Shown here: piece after piece, positions 50,980-60,236 of the stretch
Position numbering within the stretch: the first letter of the stretch is position 1
Layout of the letters: each line of letters begins with the position of its first letter
Assembly (NCBI GenBank): GCA_903847605.1
Contig: CAINED010000051.1
Span: 1 to 64,000, forward strand
Source: an uncultured Hyphomicrobiales bacterium
Lineage (GTDB): Bacteria > Pseudomonadota > Alphaproteobacteria > Rhizobiales > Beijerinckiaceae
Reading direction: 5' to 3'
DNA length: 64,000 nucleotides
Notes under the pieces: model-generated
The model's database searches: none
What the model saw: only the letters and a program-made list of their open reading frames with translations
What the model was told of the DNA's origin: nothing
Program-made: the position numbers and the translations under genes

Positions 50980-52014
50980 TCATTCGAAGGCGGCGCCGCC
51001 GGCTTTCATCGCGGCCTGGAATTCCTTGTAAACCTCGTCGGCATTATACCCGGCCTTTGTGACGGAGGCTTTCCACGAGGCGACAACCGGTTCCGCCGAC
51101 TTGCGCCAAGCCGCGATATCGTCAGGCGACAGCTTCACGATCGTGCGGCCAGCTTCGGGCGTGGAGCGCAGCTTGATTTCGTAGTCGCGCTCTTCCTTGC
51201 CCCAGTGACGATAGATCTGGCGTGCGAAGTCCGGCGTGCAGGTATCGTCGAGGGCCTTGCGTTGCGTGGGCGAAAGGCTGTCGTAGGTCCGCTTGTTGAT
51301 ATTGTGCGTGAAGGTGGAAACATACAGCGGAACTTCCGTATGGACCTTCACGACCTTGCCGAAGTTCATGGTGACGAGGCCGCCCCATGGGATCGTGATG
51401 CCTTCGGTAATCCCGCGATTCAGCGTCTCGAAAGCCTCCATGATCGGAACCTGCACCGACGAGCCGCCGAGCGATGTAATATATTCAGCCATCGTCGCAT
51501 TGCCGGCGCGGATTTTCAGGCCCCGGATATCCTCGGGCCGGCGCACTTCCTTCTTCGTCATATGGAATGTGCCGGGCTCGTGCGTGAAGGCATGGCACGT
51601 CATGACATCGGCCATCTCTTTAGCAGCGTACTTCTTGTACCAGCCCGTGAGCGCCGCCGCCGTCGCGTGGCTGTCCTTCGTCTGGAACGGAAGATCGGAG
51701 ACCGAGATGACCGGGAAACGCCCGGGCGTATAGCCGGGATTGATGAGACCGATGTCGGCGACGCCGCCCTTGATCATGTCGTAGTGGTCGGGACCGGAGC
51801 CGAGTTGGCTGGAGGGGAAAAGCTGGATCGACAGCGTCCCGTTCGTCGCCTTGCGGAGAGCCTCGTCCCACTCCTTGTAGCCGGGCGTCAGCGCATGTGT
51901 CGGCGGCACCCAGTAGCTCAGTTTGAGGACGACTTTCTTGTCTTGCGCCAGCGCGGCGGAAGCGGTCATCGAAAGCGCGACGGCGCCGGCGGCAAGCAAA
52001 CGTAATGTCTTCAT
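50980..52014 (-). CDS. dctP: TRAP transporter substrate-binding protein (DctP type)
   Basis: A 344-residue periplasmic receptor. A signal peptide ends near residue 23 ('SAALAQD'). Mature blocks are 'LKLSYWVPPTHALTPG' (about 29-44), 'FPSSQLGSGPDHYDMIKGGVADIGLINPGY' (in parts, about 63-93) and the ligand-Arg segment 'EDIRGLKIRAGNATMAEYITSLGGSSVQVP' (in parts, about 160-190). GGGAG ten bases before the ATG at 52014 fixes the start. It is the first gene of dctP-dctQ-dctM and may head a longer transcript into eutA. Confidence 0.9.
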   Translation of the reverse strand: MKTLRLLAAGAVALSMTASAALAQDKKVVLKLSYWVPPTHALTPGYKEWDEALRKATNGTLSIQLFPSSQLGSGPDHYDMIKGGVADIGLINPGYTPGRFPVISVSDLPFQTKDSHATAAALTGWYKKYAAKEMADVMTCHAFTHEPGTFHMTKKEVRRPEDIRGLKIRAGNATMAEYITSLGGSSVQVPIMEAFETLNRGITEGITIPWGGLVTMNFGKVVKVHTEVPLYVSTFTHNINKRTYDSLSPTQRKALDDTCTPDFARQIYRHWGKEERDYEIKLRSTPEAGRTIVKLSPDDIAAWRKSAEPVVASWKASVTKAGYNADEVYKEFQAAMKAGGAAFE

Positions 52015-52150
52015 GAAATTCTCCCTCGTTCGCCGGGCATCTCCCTTGCCCCAAATGCGAAGAGAGGCGAGGCTAGGGATAATTTGTGCAGGGGTCAAGG
52101 AAGCCGTGCGGCGCTTTTGCAATGGATTCCGGCCCACGTTAAGCGGCAAT

Positions 52151-54259
52151 TCAATTCTGGTCGTGGAAGTGATCGTAAACGAGTTTCGCCGTGGCGGCGT
52201 TGACGCCCGGCACTTTTTCCAGATCCGCTAGCGTGGCGCGCGAGATGGCTTTTGCCGTGCCGAAGGCGTTCAGCAGCGCGCGCTTGCGCACAGGTCCGAT
52301 ACCCGCGATTTCGTCGAGCGGATTCTTCACGAAATCTTTCTTGCGGCGCGCCCGATGCGTTCCGATGGCGAAGCGGTGCGCTTCGTCGCGCAAGCGTTGC
52401 ACGAAATAGAGCGCTGGATCGCGGGGCTCGAGCTTGAAGGGATCGCGTCCCTCGACGAAAAACGTCTCGCGGCCGGCGTTGCGATCCGGTCCCTTGGCGA
52501 TGGAGGCGATGGCGACGCCCTCGACGCCGAGATCGTTCAACACGGTGCGAGCCGCCTCGAACTGGCCGATGCCGCCGTCGATGAGGATGAGATCGGGGCG
52601 GGACGGGAAGGCGTCGGAATCGACCGGCGGTTTCGGGTCGCCGCCTTCGAGCTGGAGTTGGCTGGTCTCCTGCGGCATTGTCGGCGCATCTTCCGGCACG
52701 CCGGCGTCTGCACTACGCTTGCCCTCGTCTTTCAACAGCCGCGAAAATCGGCGCGTCAGCACTTCGCGCATCATGGCGTAATCGTCGCCCGGCGTGAGAT
52801 CCTCGCTCTTTATATTGAAAGTGCGGTAGTGGGCCTTCATGAAGCCGCCCGCGCCGGCGACAACCATCCCGCCCACGGCATTCGTGCCCATGATGTGGGA
52901 GTTGTCGTAAACCTCCACGCGGCGGATCTTCTTCTTGAAGCCGAACGCATCCGCCAATGCCGCAAGCAGGCGCTCCTGCGCCGCCCCGTCCGCGAGCTTG
53001 CGTCCAAGGGTTTCCTTCGCATTGCGGGCCGCGTGTTCGACGAGTTCGCGCCGCTCGCCGCGTTGCGGCGTCGCGACCTCGACCTTGCGACCGGCGCGCG
53101 CGGACAGGGCATCCGCAAGAAGGTCGCGGTTCTCGATTTCCTGCGAAAGCAGAACGCAACGCGCGGCCGGCTTGTCCGAGTAGAATTGCGCCAGAAAGGC
53201 GTCGAGCACCTCTGCGAGAGTCAGGCTCTTGTCGGCGCGCGGAAAGTAGGTGCGATTGCCCCAGTTCTGAAAATTGCGAAAGAAGAACACTTCGATCGCG
53301 AATTGCCCGGCCTGCTCGACGATGGCGAAAACGTCCGCCTCCTCGACTGTGCGCGGGTTGATGTCCTGCGTTCCCTGGATGGCAGAGAGGGCAGCTATGC
53401 GGTCGCGCAGGCGCGCAGCCGTCTCGAACTCGAGTGTCTCCGCCGCCTTGTTCATTTCGCTGGCCAGATGCTCGCGGACCTTCCGGCTTTTGCCTGAGAG
53501 GAATTCGCGCGCCTCCCGCACCAGTTCGGAATATTGTTCCGGTGTCACTTCCTGCGTGCAGGGACCGGCGCAGCGCTTGATCTGCCAGAGAAGACAGGGC
53601 CGCGTGCGATTCTCGAAATAGGAATCCGAGCACGAGCGCAGGAGAAACGCCCGCTGCAGCGACTTGATCGTGCGATTGACGGCCCAGACGCTGGCGAAGG
53701 GTCCGAAATAATCGCCTTTACGGCTTCGTGCGCCGCGATGTTTGGTGATCTGCGGCGCAGCATGGTCGCCGGTGACGAGAATGTAGGGAAAGCTCTTGTC
53801 GTCGCGCAGCAGCACGTTGAAGCGCGGCTTGAGCTGCTTGATGAGATTGGCTTCGAGGAGCAGCGCTTCTGTTTCCGTCGCCGTGGTCATGAAGACCATC
53901 GTCGACGTGAGCGAGATCATCCGGGCGATGCGGTTCGAATGGCCTTGACCGCGCGCATAGGAGCCGATGCGCTTCTTGATGCTGCGCGCCTTGCCCACGT
54001 AGAGGACTTCGCCATCGTCGCCGATCATGCGATAGACGCCGGGACCGTTGGGCGCATGCCTTTCGTGGGCGCGGATCACCTCGACGCCACGCTGCACCGT
54101 TTCGGGCGCAGCTTCGACGTCGGGCTCCTCTATGGGCAGGGCGCTCTCTTCGCTCTCGTCCTCCGGAAGATCCTGCATCAGCCCGTCGTCAGGCAGATCG
54201 TCGCCGCGGGCGGCGGGCGAACTGCGTCCGGAATCGGTGCGGAGGGGCGGGCGAGTCAT
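52151..54259 (-). CDS. uvrC: Excinuclease ABC subunit UvrC
   Basis: A 702-residue nucleotide-excision repair endonuclease that cuts both sides of a lesion with UvrB. The GIY-YIG nuclease domain starts near residue 70 ('[28 protein letters not shown]' in parts). '[13 protein letters not shown]' is near 225, the UvrB-binding UVR motif near 265-300, the RNase H-like domain with '[14 protein letters not shown]' near 455-470 and '[10 protein letters not shown]' near 555, and tandem HhH motifs at the end. A ~60-residue acidic N-terminal extension and a ~35-residue insert near 515-550 exceed the usual length (about 600-620). Confidence 0.95.
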   Translation of the reverse strand: MTRPPLRTDSGRSSPAARGDDLPDDGLMQDLPEDESEESALPIEEPDVEAAPETVQRGVEVIRAHERHAPNGPGVYRMIGDDGEVLYVGKARSIKKRIGSYARGQGHSNRIARMISLTSTMVFMTTATETEALLLEANLIKQLKPRFNVLLRDDKSFPYILVTGDHAAPQITKHRGARSRKGDYFGPFASVWAVNRTIKSLQRAFLLRSCSDSYFENRTRPCLLWQIKRCAGPCTQEVTPEQYSELVREAREFLSGKSRKVREHLASEMNKAAETLEFETAARLRDRIAALSAIQGTQDINPRTVEEADVFAIVEQAGQFAIEVFFFRNFQNWGNRTYFPRADKSLTLAEVLDAFLAQFYSDKPAARCVLLSQEIENRDLLADALSARAGRKVEVATPQRGERRELVEHAARNAKETLGRKLADGAAQERLLAALADAFGFKKKIRRVEVYDNSHIMGTNAVGGMVVAGAGGFMKAHYRTFNIKSEDLTPGDDYAMMREVLTRRFSRLLKDEGKRSADAGVPEDAPTMPQETSQLQLEGGDPKPPVDSDAFPSRPDLILIDGGIGQFEAARTVLNDLGVEGVAIASIAKGPDRNAGRETFFVEGRDPFKLEPRDPALYFVQRLRDEAHRFAIGTHRARRKKDFVKNPLDEIAGIGPVRKRALLNAFGTAKAISRATLADLEKVPGVNAATAKLVYDHFHDQN

Positions 54260-54342
54260 GAATTCTATCTAATGCGCACTAGATCAGCGCGCCATTAAGC
54301 AAAATCGCTTTACGGCGCATAAGCTGATCGATTCCATATATT

Positions 54343-54394
54343 TATAGCATCTCTTTCGCGAAAAACCGGTATCCACTTTTTCGCGATGCTATAG
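54343..54394. repeat. Second intergenic palindromic element of the RIME/REP-like type
   Basis: Nested inverted repeats: TATAGCATC with GATGCTATA outside, TCGCGAAAAA with TTTTTCGCGA inside, around a CCGGTATCCAC loop. Same general design as the element at 26001-26072 (A-run/T-run inner arms). It lies in the divergent gap between uvrC and the lipoprotein gene. Confidence 0.7.
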
Positions 54395-54551
54395 CCCCGG
54401 TCACCAAGTCCGGGCGCGGCGGCTGGACCCACCGCCGGTTTCCGGCTACCTCTAGGTCAACAGCGGACGCAAAGTCCGCGGCAAGGCGTCTTACAACAGG
54501 GCATCGGCGATGATGCGCAATGGGGCATTCGGCCTTATCGGGGCCGCGCGC

Positions 54552-55139
54552 ATGAAATTCTTATTGGCGGCCGGTCTGGCGCTGGCTGTGTCCGGCTGCG
54601 TCGAAACCATGCCGCAGCTTCAAGCCAATGCGCCGGAGCAGGCTGGCGGGACCCGGATTGCCGCGCGCCCAGGCGTCAGCCCGTCCGGCGCGACGGTAGC
54701 TTTCGTCGATCTCGGAGGGGCGCCCGTGCAGATCGGCCAGCGCTTCGCCGTGACGATGAGCCAGGCCCTCGGGGCGCGCAAAATCGCCTCCGACGAGCCC
54801 GGCAAGGCGAATTATCTCGTCCGCGGCCACATGAGCGCCTATGCCATCGAAGGCGGAACCGCCGTCGCCTATGTCTGGGACATCTACGATTCGCGCCGCC
54901 GGCGTCTCCAGCGCGTCGAAGACGAAGTCATGGTGAAGGGGGGCGGCGCCGATCCATGGGCCGCCGTCGACGAAAAGACGCTGGCGAGCATTGCCGGCCG
55001 CAGCGCCGACGAACTCGCGGCATTCCTCACGAATACGCCGGAGGCTCTTGCCGGGGGGGCGTCGCCCGCCGCGCCAGCCCCATCAGCCGCCAGTCAGATC
55101 GCGGCGACCGGGGCCTTGTCCTACGCTCCCGTGCAGTGA
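54552..55139 (+). CDS. Putative lipoprotein of unknown function
   Basis: A 195-residue exported protein. The N-terminus 'MKFLLAAGLALAVSGC' carries a lipobox (VSGC, lipid-modified Cys16). The mature part has a compact central domain (about residues 35-150) with 'GATVAFVDLGGAPVQIGQRFAVTMSQALGA' (in parts) and 'YVWDIYDSRRRRLQRVEDEVMV', ending in a Pro/Ala-rich low-complexity tail. No family was recognised. ATG 54552 is preferred over the in-frame 54510 because it begins the signal peptide. It is 150 bp before prs on the same strand. Confidence 0.68.
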   Translation: MKFLLAAGLALAVSGCVETMPQLQANAPEQAGGTRIAARPGVSPSGATVAFVDLGGAPVQIGQRFAVTMSQALGARKIASDEPGKANYLVRGHMSAYAIEGGTAVAYVWDIYDSRRRRLQRVEDEVMVKGGGADPWAAVDEKTLASIAGRSADELAAFLTNTPEALAGGASPAAPAPSAASQIAATGALSYAPVQ

Positions 55140-55290
55140 CGAAGGTCGACGGAACAAGTTGCACGTCATGCCAATGTTGCACATGCGCAATACCGGTGAA
55201 TGAATCCATACATCCGCCTTCGCCGTATTGTTCGCTTTCGATAGCCTTGCTAAGAGCCCTGCGGGTCGCGCATGCACGGGGGTTTCTGGC

Positions 55291-56223
55291 GTGAAAATAC
55301 TGGCGGGCAACTCCAACCGGGCGCTGACCGAAGGCATTGCCGCCTATCTCAAGCTTCCGCTGACCAAATGCTCCGTCCGGCGCTTCGCCGACATGGAAAT
55401 CTTCGTCGAAATTCAGGAAAACGTCCGCGGCGAAGACACTTTCATCATTCAGTCGACGTCATTCCCGGCAAATGATCACCTGATGGAACTGCTGATCATG
55501 ACCGATGCGCTGCGCCGCGCCTCGGCTCGCCGAATCACCGCAGTTCTCCCCTATTTCGGCTATGCCCGTCAGGACCGCAAAACCGGATCGCGCACACCCA
55601 TATCCGCAAAGCTGGTCGCCAACATCATCACTCATGCCGGCGCCGACCGCGTGCTGACCGTCGATTTGCATTCGGGCCAGATTCAGGGCTTTTTCGACGT
55701 TCCGGTTGACAATCTTTTCGCCGCGCCTGTCATGACACGCGACATCAAGGATCATCTCGACCTGTCGAATGTCTGCGTCGTGTCGCCGGACGTTGGCGGC
55801 GTGGTGCGCGCGCGCGCCATCGCAAAGCGCATCGATGCGCCGCTCGCCATCGTCGACAAGCGCCGCGAACGCGCTGGCGAGTCCGAAGTGATGAACATCA
55901 TCGGCGACGTCGAAGGCAAAAGCTGCATCCTCGTCGACGACATCGTGGATTCCGGCGGCACGCTCTGCAATGCGGCCGAAGCCCTGCTCGAAAAGGGCGC
56001 GCAGGACGTTTACGCCTATATCACTCATGGCGTCCTGTCGGGCGGCGCGGTCGCGCGCATTTCCGCCTCCAAGATCAAGGAGCTCGTCGTCACCGACACG
56101 ATCGAGCCGACGGCCGCTGTCCGTGTTGCCAAGAATATCCGCGTGATATCGGTCAGCGCCCTGCTTGGCGAAGCCGTGCGCCGCACGGCGCAGGAAGAAA
56201 GCGTGTCCAGCCTGTTCGATTGA
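55291..56223 (+). CDS. prs: Ribose-phosphate pyrophosphokinase Prs
   Basis: A 310-residue enzyme making PRPP from ribose 5-phosphate and ATP. It begins '[20 protein letters not shown]' (GTG start at 55291, GGGGG upstream). Catalytic features are '[24 protein letters not shown]' (in parts, about 95-118, ATP-binding flexible loop), '[24 protein letters not shown]' (in parts, about 126-149, divalent-metal His/Asp) and the PRPP loop '[21 protein letters not shown]' (in parts, about 212-230). The longer frame from 55228 gives 21 unmatched residues. Confidence 0.96.
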   Translation: MKILAGNSNRALTEGIAAYLKLPLTKCSVRRFADMEIFVEIQENVRGEDTFIIQSTSFPANDHLMELLIMTDALRRASARRITAVLPYFGYARQDRKTGSRTPISAKLVANIITHAGADRVLTVDLHSGQIQGFFDVPVDNLFAAPVMTRDIKDHLDLSNVCVVSPDVGGVVRARAIAKRIDAPLAIVDKRRERAGESEVMNIIGDVEGKSCILVDDIVDSGGTLCNAAEALLEKGAQDVYAYITHGVLSGGAVARISASKIKELVVTDTIEPTAAVRVAKNIRVISVSALLGEAVRRTAQEESVSSLFD

Positions 56224-56872
56224 GCAGCGGATCGACGAAAGCGTCGCGGGCGACGAAAGGCACGATCGCAAACAGAAAAAGCCCCCGGCGCTCACCTTGC
56301 GCAACGGGGGCTCGAATTTCACAGGTTCTCCGCACTTGGCGGAAGTAGCTCTCCATCATTCCAGTTCGGACTTGCAGATCGCGCCTTGGTGACGGCTCAC
56401 TGCGGCCTTATGCGAGCAACATCCGCGCTTCGCGCAGGTGCTGAAGCGAGAAAATCAAAACAACAACGTATGTTGCCGATTTCCTGCGCTGCATTTCTCG
56501 CGCGTCAATCCGGGCGCTGCGTCTCGCTTGCACGAGATCACAATGCGCCAGATGACCTGGCATTACTGCTTGGGTGGAGTCATTCTCGTAAACCCCGCGA
56601 TGTTTTGACGTCGTCAAGAACGAGGTTGCACTTCGAGTTCTGCCTGACGCGAAGCGGTGTCGGCTTCTCGCCATTCCTGCGATGTTTTTGCTGCGTCGCT
56701 GCAAGAACATCGCAAGTGCATTAGTGAAATGATCCCGCAAGATTGATTTGCTGTCAATGAAAATTACGCGGGATTTTCGCGGCTGCGACATGTCATTACG
56801 AACTGGTAAATTTATGGTAGCCGCAGAGCCGATAATGCAGGGCGTTGCTCGCGCAACGCCCTTTTCGGATTT
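56224..56872. other. Intergenic region between prs and kup with two hairpins
   Basis: About 650 bp with no supported gene. AGCCCCCG (56280-56287) pairs with CGGGGGCT (56305-56312); its T-run is on the minus strand. GGGCGTTGC (56840-56848) pairs with GCAACGCCC (56853-56861) and is followed by TTTT on the plus strand. The orientation of each hairpin is opposite to what the flanking genes would simply require. A 127-residue minus-strand frame at 56408-56791 has no family features and is discounted. Confidence 0.55.
56840..56865 (+). terminator. Hairpin with T-run before the kup 3' end
   Basis: GGGCGTTGC, TCGC loop, GCAACGCCC, TTTT. A 9-bp stem oriented to stop plus-strand transcription running from prs into kup antisense. 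Confidence 0.75.
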
Positions 56873-58801
56873 TCAGATCGAAATCTGCGTACCGAGTTCG
56901 ACAGACCTGTCCGTCGGGATGTGAAAGAACTCCACGGCCCGGGCAGAGCTTGCGGTCAACAACATGTAAAGCCTGTCCTGCCAACGAGGCATTGCGGTGT
57001 TTGCCGCAATCTTCAGTAGCCGCCGCGATAGGAAAAAGGACGTCGACATGATGTCGAACTTCCACGGCAGTTTGCGGCATGTCGCAAGGTAGCGGGCGAC
57101 ATTCGGTGTCTCGTAGAATCCGTAATCGATACGCACACGCCAGAATCCTGCTGCCATCTCCTCGATTGTCATGCGCTCGCTATCGGCGACACGCGGCACG
57201 TCCAACGTGTTCACCGTCAGTATGACATTGCGCTGATGCAGCACCTTGTAGTGCTTCAGCGAATGCAGCAACGCAGTCGGCGCATATTGTCCGTCGCCGG
57301 TCAGGAAGATAGCAGTGCCCTCGACGCGCGGCCTGTCCTTGCGGGCGAGGCTGTCGAGCAAGGTTGCGAGCGGCACTTCCGCGCGGCGTGTTTTCTCGAA
57401 CAGAATTTTAGTGCCACGTCGCCAAGTCAGCATGATGCCCATCATCGCGAAACCGATCGCGATGGGTATGTAGCCGCCTTCGTGAATCTTCATCGAATTC
57501 GACGCAAGGAAGATGGCATCGATGGCAAGCAGCGGCATGACGACAACCGTCGCAGACAAAAGATTCCACTTCCAGAGCTTACGCATGACGATGAAGGCCA
57601 TGATTGCGGTGACAACCATCGTGCCGCTGACCGCAATGCCATAGGCCGCCGCCAGGGCGCTTGACGAACGGAAGACGAGAACAAGCACGACGACTCCGAT
57701 CAGCAGCAGCAGGTTTATCCGCGGCATGTAAATCTGACCGGACTGGGCTTCCGATGTGTGAGAGATGATCATGCGCGGCAAGAGCCCGAGCTGGATCGCC
57801 TGCCGCGTCAGCGAGAAAGCGCCGGTGATGACAGCCTGGCTGGCGATGATGGTAGCGACGCCTGCGAGGATGATCATCGGCACGAGCGCCCACTCAGGCG
57901 CCATTCGATAAAACGGGTTTTCGATGGCTTCGGGATTGGTGATGAGCAACGCGCCCTGGCCGAAGTAATTCGTCACCAGCGCAGGAAAGACGAAGATCAG
58001 CCAGGCGACCTGGATCGGCTTGCGACCGAAATGCCCAAGATCGGCATAGAGCGCCTCCGCGCCCGTCACCGCGAGAAACACCGCGCCGAGAACCGCGAAA
58101 CCGACAAGGCCATGATCGATCAAAAAGCTGGCCGCATATGCCGGGTTGATCGCGGCGAGAACTTGCGGCGCCTGCCATATGTTCACGATGCCCAGAACGA
58201 ACAGGACCAAAAACCAGATAGCGGTCGCAGGCCCGAAGAATGCGCCCACTTTCGCCGTGCCCCGGCTTTGCACCGCGAAGAGGCCGAATATGATGACCAG
58301 CGTGATCGGCACGACATAGGGATCGAAAGCCGGCGTCGCGAGCTTGAGGCCCTCGATGGCGGACAGGACCGAAATCGCTGGCGTCAGCATGGCGTCGCCG
58401 TAGAAGAGCGCAGCGCCAATCATGCCGAGCAGGACGACCAATGGGGTCTGCCGGCCCACCGCTTTTTGGGCGAGGGCCATGAGTGTAAGCGTTCCGCCTT
58501 CGCCGTTGTTGTCGGCGCGGAGAAGCAGAAACACGTATTTCAGCGTCACCACAACGAGCAACGCCCAGAGGATCAGGGAGAGCACGCCAAGGATGACGTG
58601 CGCGGTCGCCGGTGCCTTCCCGGAGGCTGCAACCACTGATTCCTTGAGCGCATACAGCGGGCTCGTTCCAATGTCGCCATAGACGACACCGATCGCGCCG
58701 ATCGTAAGAACCCAGAAGCTGTTTTGAGGATGAACGCCGTTCGAATTCTTCGGACTGTCTCCCTCCGGCGAAGGGGAGTTATCCGATGCACTTGCGGCCA
58801 T
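56873..58801 (-). CDS. kup: Low-affinity potassium transporter Kup
   Basis: A 642-residue K+ uptake protein with about twelve membrane helices in the first two-thirds and a cytoplasmic C-terminal domain. The family signature is '[22 protein letters not shown]' (read in parts, about residues 34-55). 'LMALAQKAV', '[18 protein letters not shown]' (about 135-152) and '[15 protein letters not shown]' (about 250-265) follow. The length is close to E. coli Kup (622). It begins with ~25 acidic/Ser-rich residues. The gene is on its own, between prs and the dioxygenase gene. Confidence 0.94.
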   Translation of the reverse strand: MAASASDNSPSPEGDSPKNSNGVHPQNSFWVLTIGAIGVVYGDIGTSPLYALKESVVAASGKAPATAHVILGVLSLILWALLVVVTLKYVFLLLRADNNGEGGTLTLMALAQKAVGRQTPLVVLLGMIGAALFYGDAMLTPAISVLSAIEGLKLATPAFDPYVVPITLVIIFGLFAVQSRGTAKVGAFFGPATAIWFLVLFVLGIVNIWQAPQVLAAINPAYAASFLIDHGLVGFAVLGAVFLAVTGAEALYADLGHFGRKPIQVAWLIFVFPALVTNYFGQGALLITNPEAIENPFYRMAPEWALVPMIILAGVATIIASQAVITGAFSLTRQAIQLGLLPRMIISHTSEAQSGQIYMPRINLLLLIGVVVLVLVFRSSSALAAAYGIAVSGTMVVTAIMAFIVMRKLWKWNLLSATVVVMPLLAIDAIFLASNSMKIHEGGYIPIAIGFAMMGIMLTWRRGTKILFEKTRRAEVPLATLLDSLARKDRPRVEGTAIFLTGDGQYAPTALLHSLKHYKVLHQRNVILTVNTLDVPRVADSERMTIEEMAAGFWRVRIDYGFYETPNVARYLATCRKLPWKFDIMSTSFFLSRRLLKIAANTAMPRWQDRLYMLLTASSARAVEFFHIPTDRSVELGTQISI

Positions 58802-59061
58802 GAAGGCCTCCGTGTTGCACCGCGATATAGCGGCGGGCCGGGCTTCTACTCCTTTCCGGGATCAACGGCTATGAGAGTTTTCGGATGCTGCCCTGCAAAT
58901 AATCATAAGTATACGTCCTATCGCGGCAATCTGTAGCAATCCCGTCTTACCCCAAGGAGATCGAATTTGAGCCAAAGCAAGGCTTGTATGACGATGCCCC
59001 CGCATCCTCCCGCCAGCCGCTGCGTCGCGGCCACTTATTAAATGGGCCGGAGGAATTCGCC

Positions 59062-60105
59062 ATGCAGCAATTGGGTACACTCGAAGAACTGCCGCTCGCC
59101 TACCGCGACGGGCTCACCGAACGCGCCATGGTTCCGCTCTGGCCCCTCATGCGGGCAGCCCTGCCCTACGACAAGCCGCATCGCGCCTGCACGCCGCATG
59201 TGTGGAGCTGGTCGGAGGTGCGGCCGAACCTGTTGAAGGCGGGCGATTTCACGCCGATCGAAAAGGCCGAGCGCCGCGTGCTCATTCTTTCCAATCCCGG
59301 CCTTGGTCTCGACAAGCTGCGCGCGACGCCGTCGATCTTCATCGGCATGCAGATGATCCTGCCCGGCGAATTCGCGCCGACGCACAAGCACTCGCCGAGT
59401 GCGATCCGCATGGTCATCGAAGGCAAAGGCGGCTGGACGACGGTACAGGGCGAGCGCTGCCCGATGGAAAAGGGCGATCTCATCCTCACGCCTTCGGGCC
59501 TCTGGCACGAGCATGGACATGACGGCAAGGATCCCGTGATCTGGATGGATGCGCTGGACCTGCCCGCCGTCGCCGGCCTTGAAGCCTCTTATGCGATCGA
59601 GGGCAATATTCAGAACACCAAACCGGACGCGGACTCCTCGCAGACGCGCTACATTCGCGCCGGCCTCGTTCCCTTTGCATCGCTAGGGCAGAACAGGCAG
59701 CGCTATCCGATGTTTCGCTTCCCGTGGAAGGATGTGAAGGAATCGCTGCATGCGCTCGCGACGATCACGCCGAAGAACAGCGCCGTACAACTCGCCTACG
59801 TCAATCCCGAAACCGGTGAGGAATGCATGCCGGTACTCGGCTTCTCTGCGCTGATGCTGCGTCCCGGAGAAACGCTGCGGCCGAACCGCCGTTCGTCGTC
59901 TGCCGTCTTCCATGTCATCGAAGGCAGCGGCGAAGCGAATGTCGATGGCAAGCATCTAAGATTCGAAGACAATGATGTCGTCGCCATCCCGACGCATGCT
60001 GATATCGAAGTCAGCAATCGCTCGACATCTAAGCCCTGCTATCTCTTCCAGGTCGACGACGCGCCGATGCAGCGCAAGCTCGGTTTCTTCGAGGAGTTTA
60101 ACTAA
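59062..60105 (+). CDS. Gentisate 1,2-dioxygenase-like bicupin
   Basis: A 347-residue double-cupin ring-cleavage dioxygenase. The N-terminal cupin holds the Fe(II) ligands His108 and His110 ('PTHKHSPSAIRMVIEG') and His149 ('PSGLWHEHGHDG'). The C-terminal cupin ('HVIEGSGEANVDG', 'VVAIPTHADIEV') lacks a complete His set, as in gentisate and salicylate dioxygenases. Likely substrates are gentisate, salicylate or 1-hydroxy-2-naphthoate. GGAGG with eight-base spacing sets the start at 59062. A strong terminator follows. Confidence 0.87.
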   Translation: MQQLGTLEELPLAYRDGLTERAMVPLWPLMRAALPYDKPHRACTPHVWSWSEVRPNLLKAGDFTPIEKAERRVLILSNPGLGLDKLRATPSIFIGMQMILPGEFAPTHKHSPSAIRMVIEGKGGWTTVQGERCPMEKGDLILTPSGLWHEHGHDGKDPVIWMDALDLPAVAGLEASYAIEGNIQNTKPDADSSQTRYIRAGLVPFASLGQNRQRYPMFRFPWKDVKESLHALATITPKNSAVQLAYVNPETGEECMPVLGFSALMLRPGETLRPNRRSSSAVFHVIEGSGEANVDGKHLRFEDNDVVAIPTHADIEVSNRSTSKPCYLFQVDDAPMQRKLGFFEEFN

Positions 60106-60132
60106 CGCGATTGCATCGCAGCACGAATGTTG

Positions 60133-60160
60133 CGCCGCCGTCGAAAGACGGCGGCGTTTT
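60133..60160 (+). terminator. Rho-independent terminator after the dioxygenase
   Basis: CGCCGCCGTC, GAAA loop, GACGGCGGCG, TTTT: a perfect 10-bp G/C stem with a tetraloop and a T-run. Confidence 0.93.
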
Positions 60161-60236
60161 CATTGCAGCGCATTGTTGCCAAGCTTGGCAATGCGGCGCA
60201 GAATTCGTTCCAACAGGATCAGGGATGGAGGCGGCA

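Noticed and set aside
56408-56791. Minus-strand frame of 127 codons in the prs-kup gap
   Set aside because: No ribosome binding site, no family resemblance, and composition unlike neighbouring genes.
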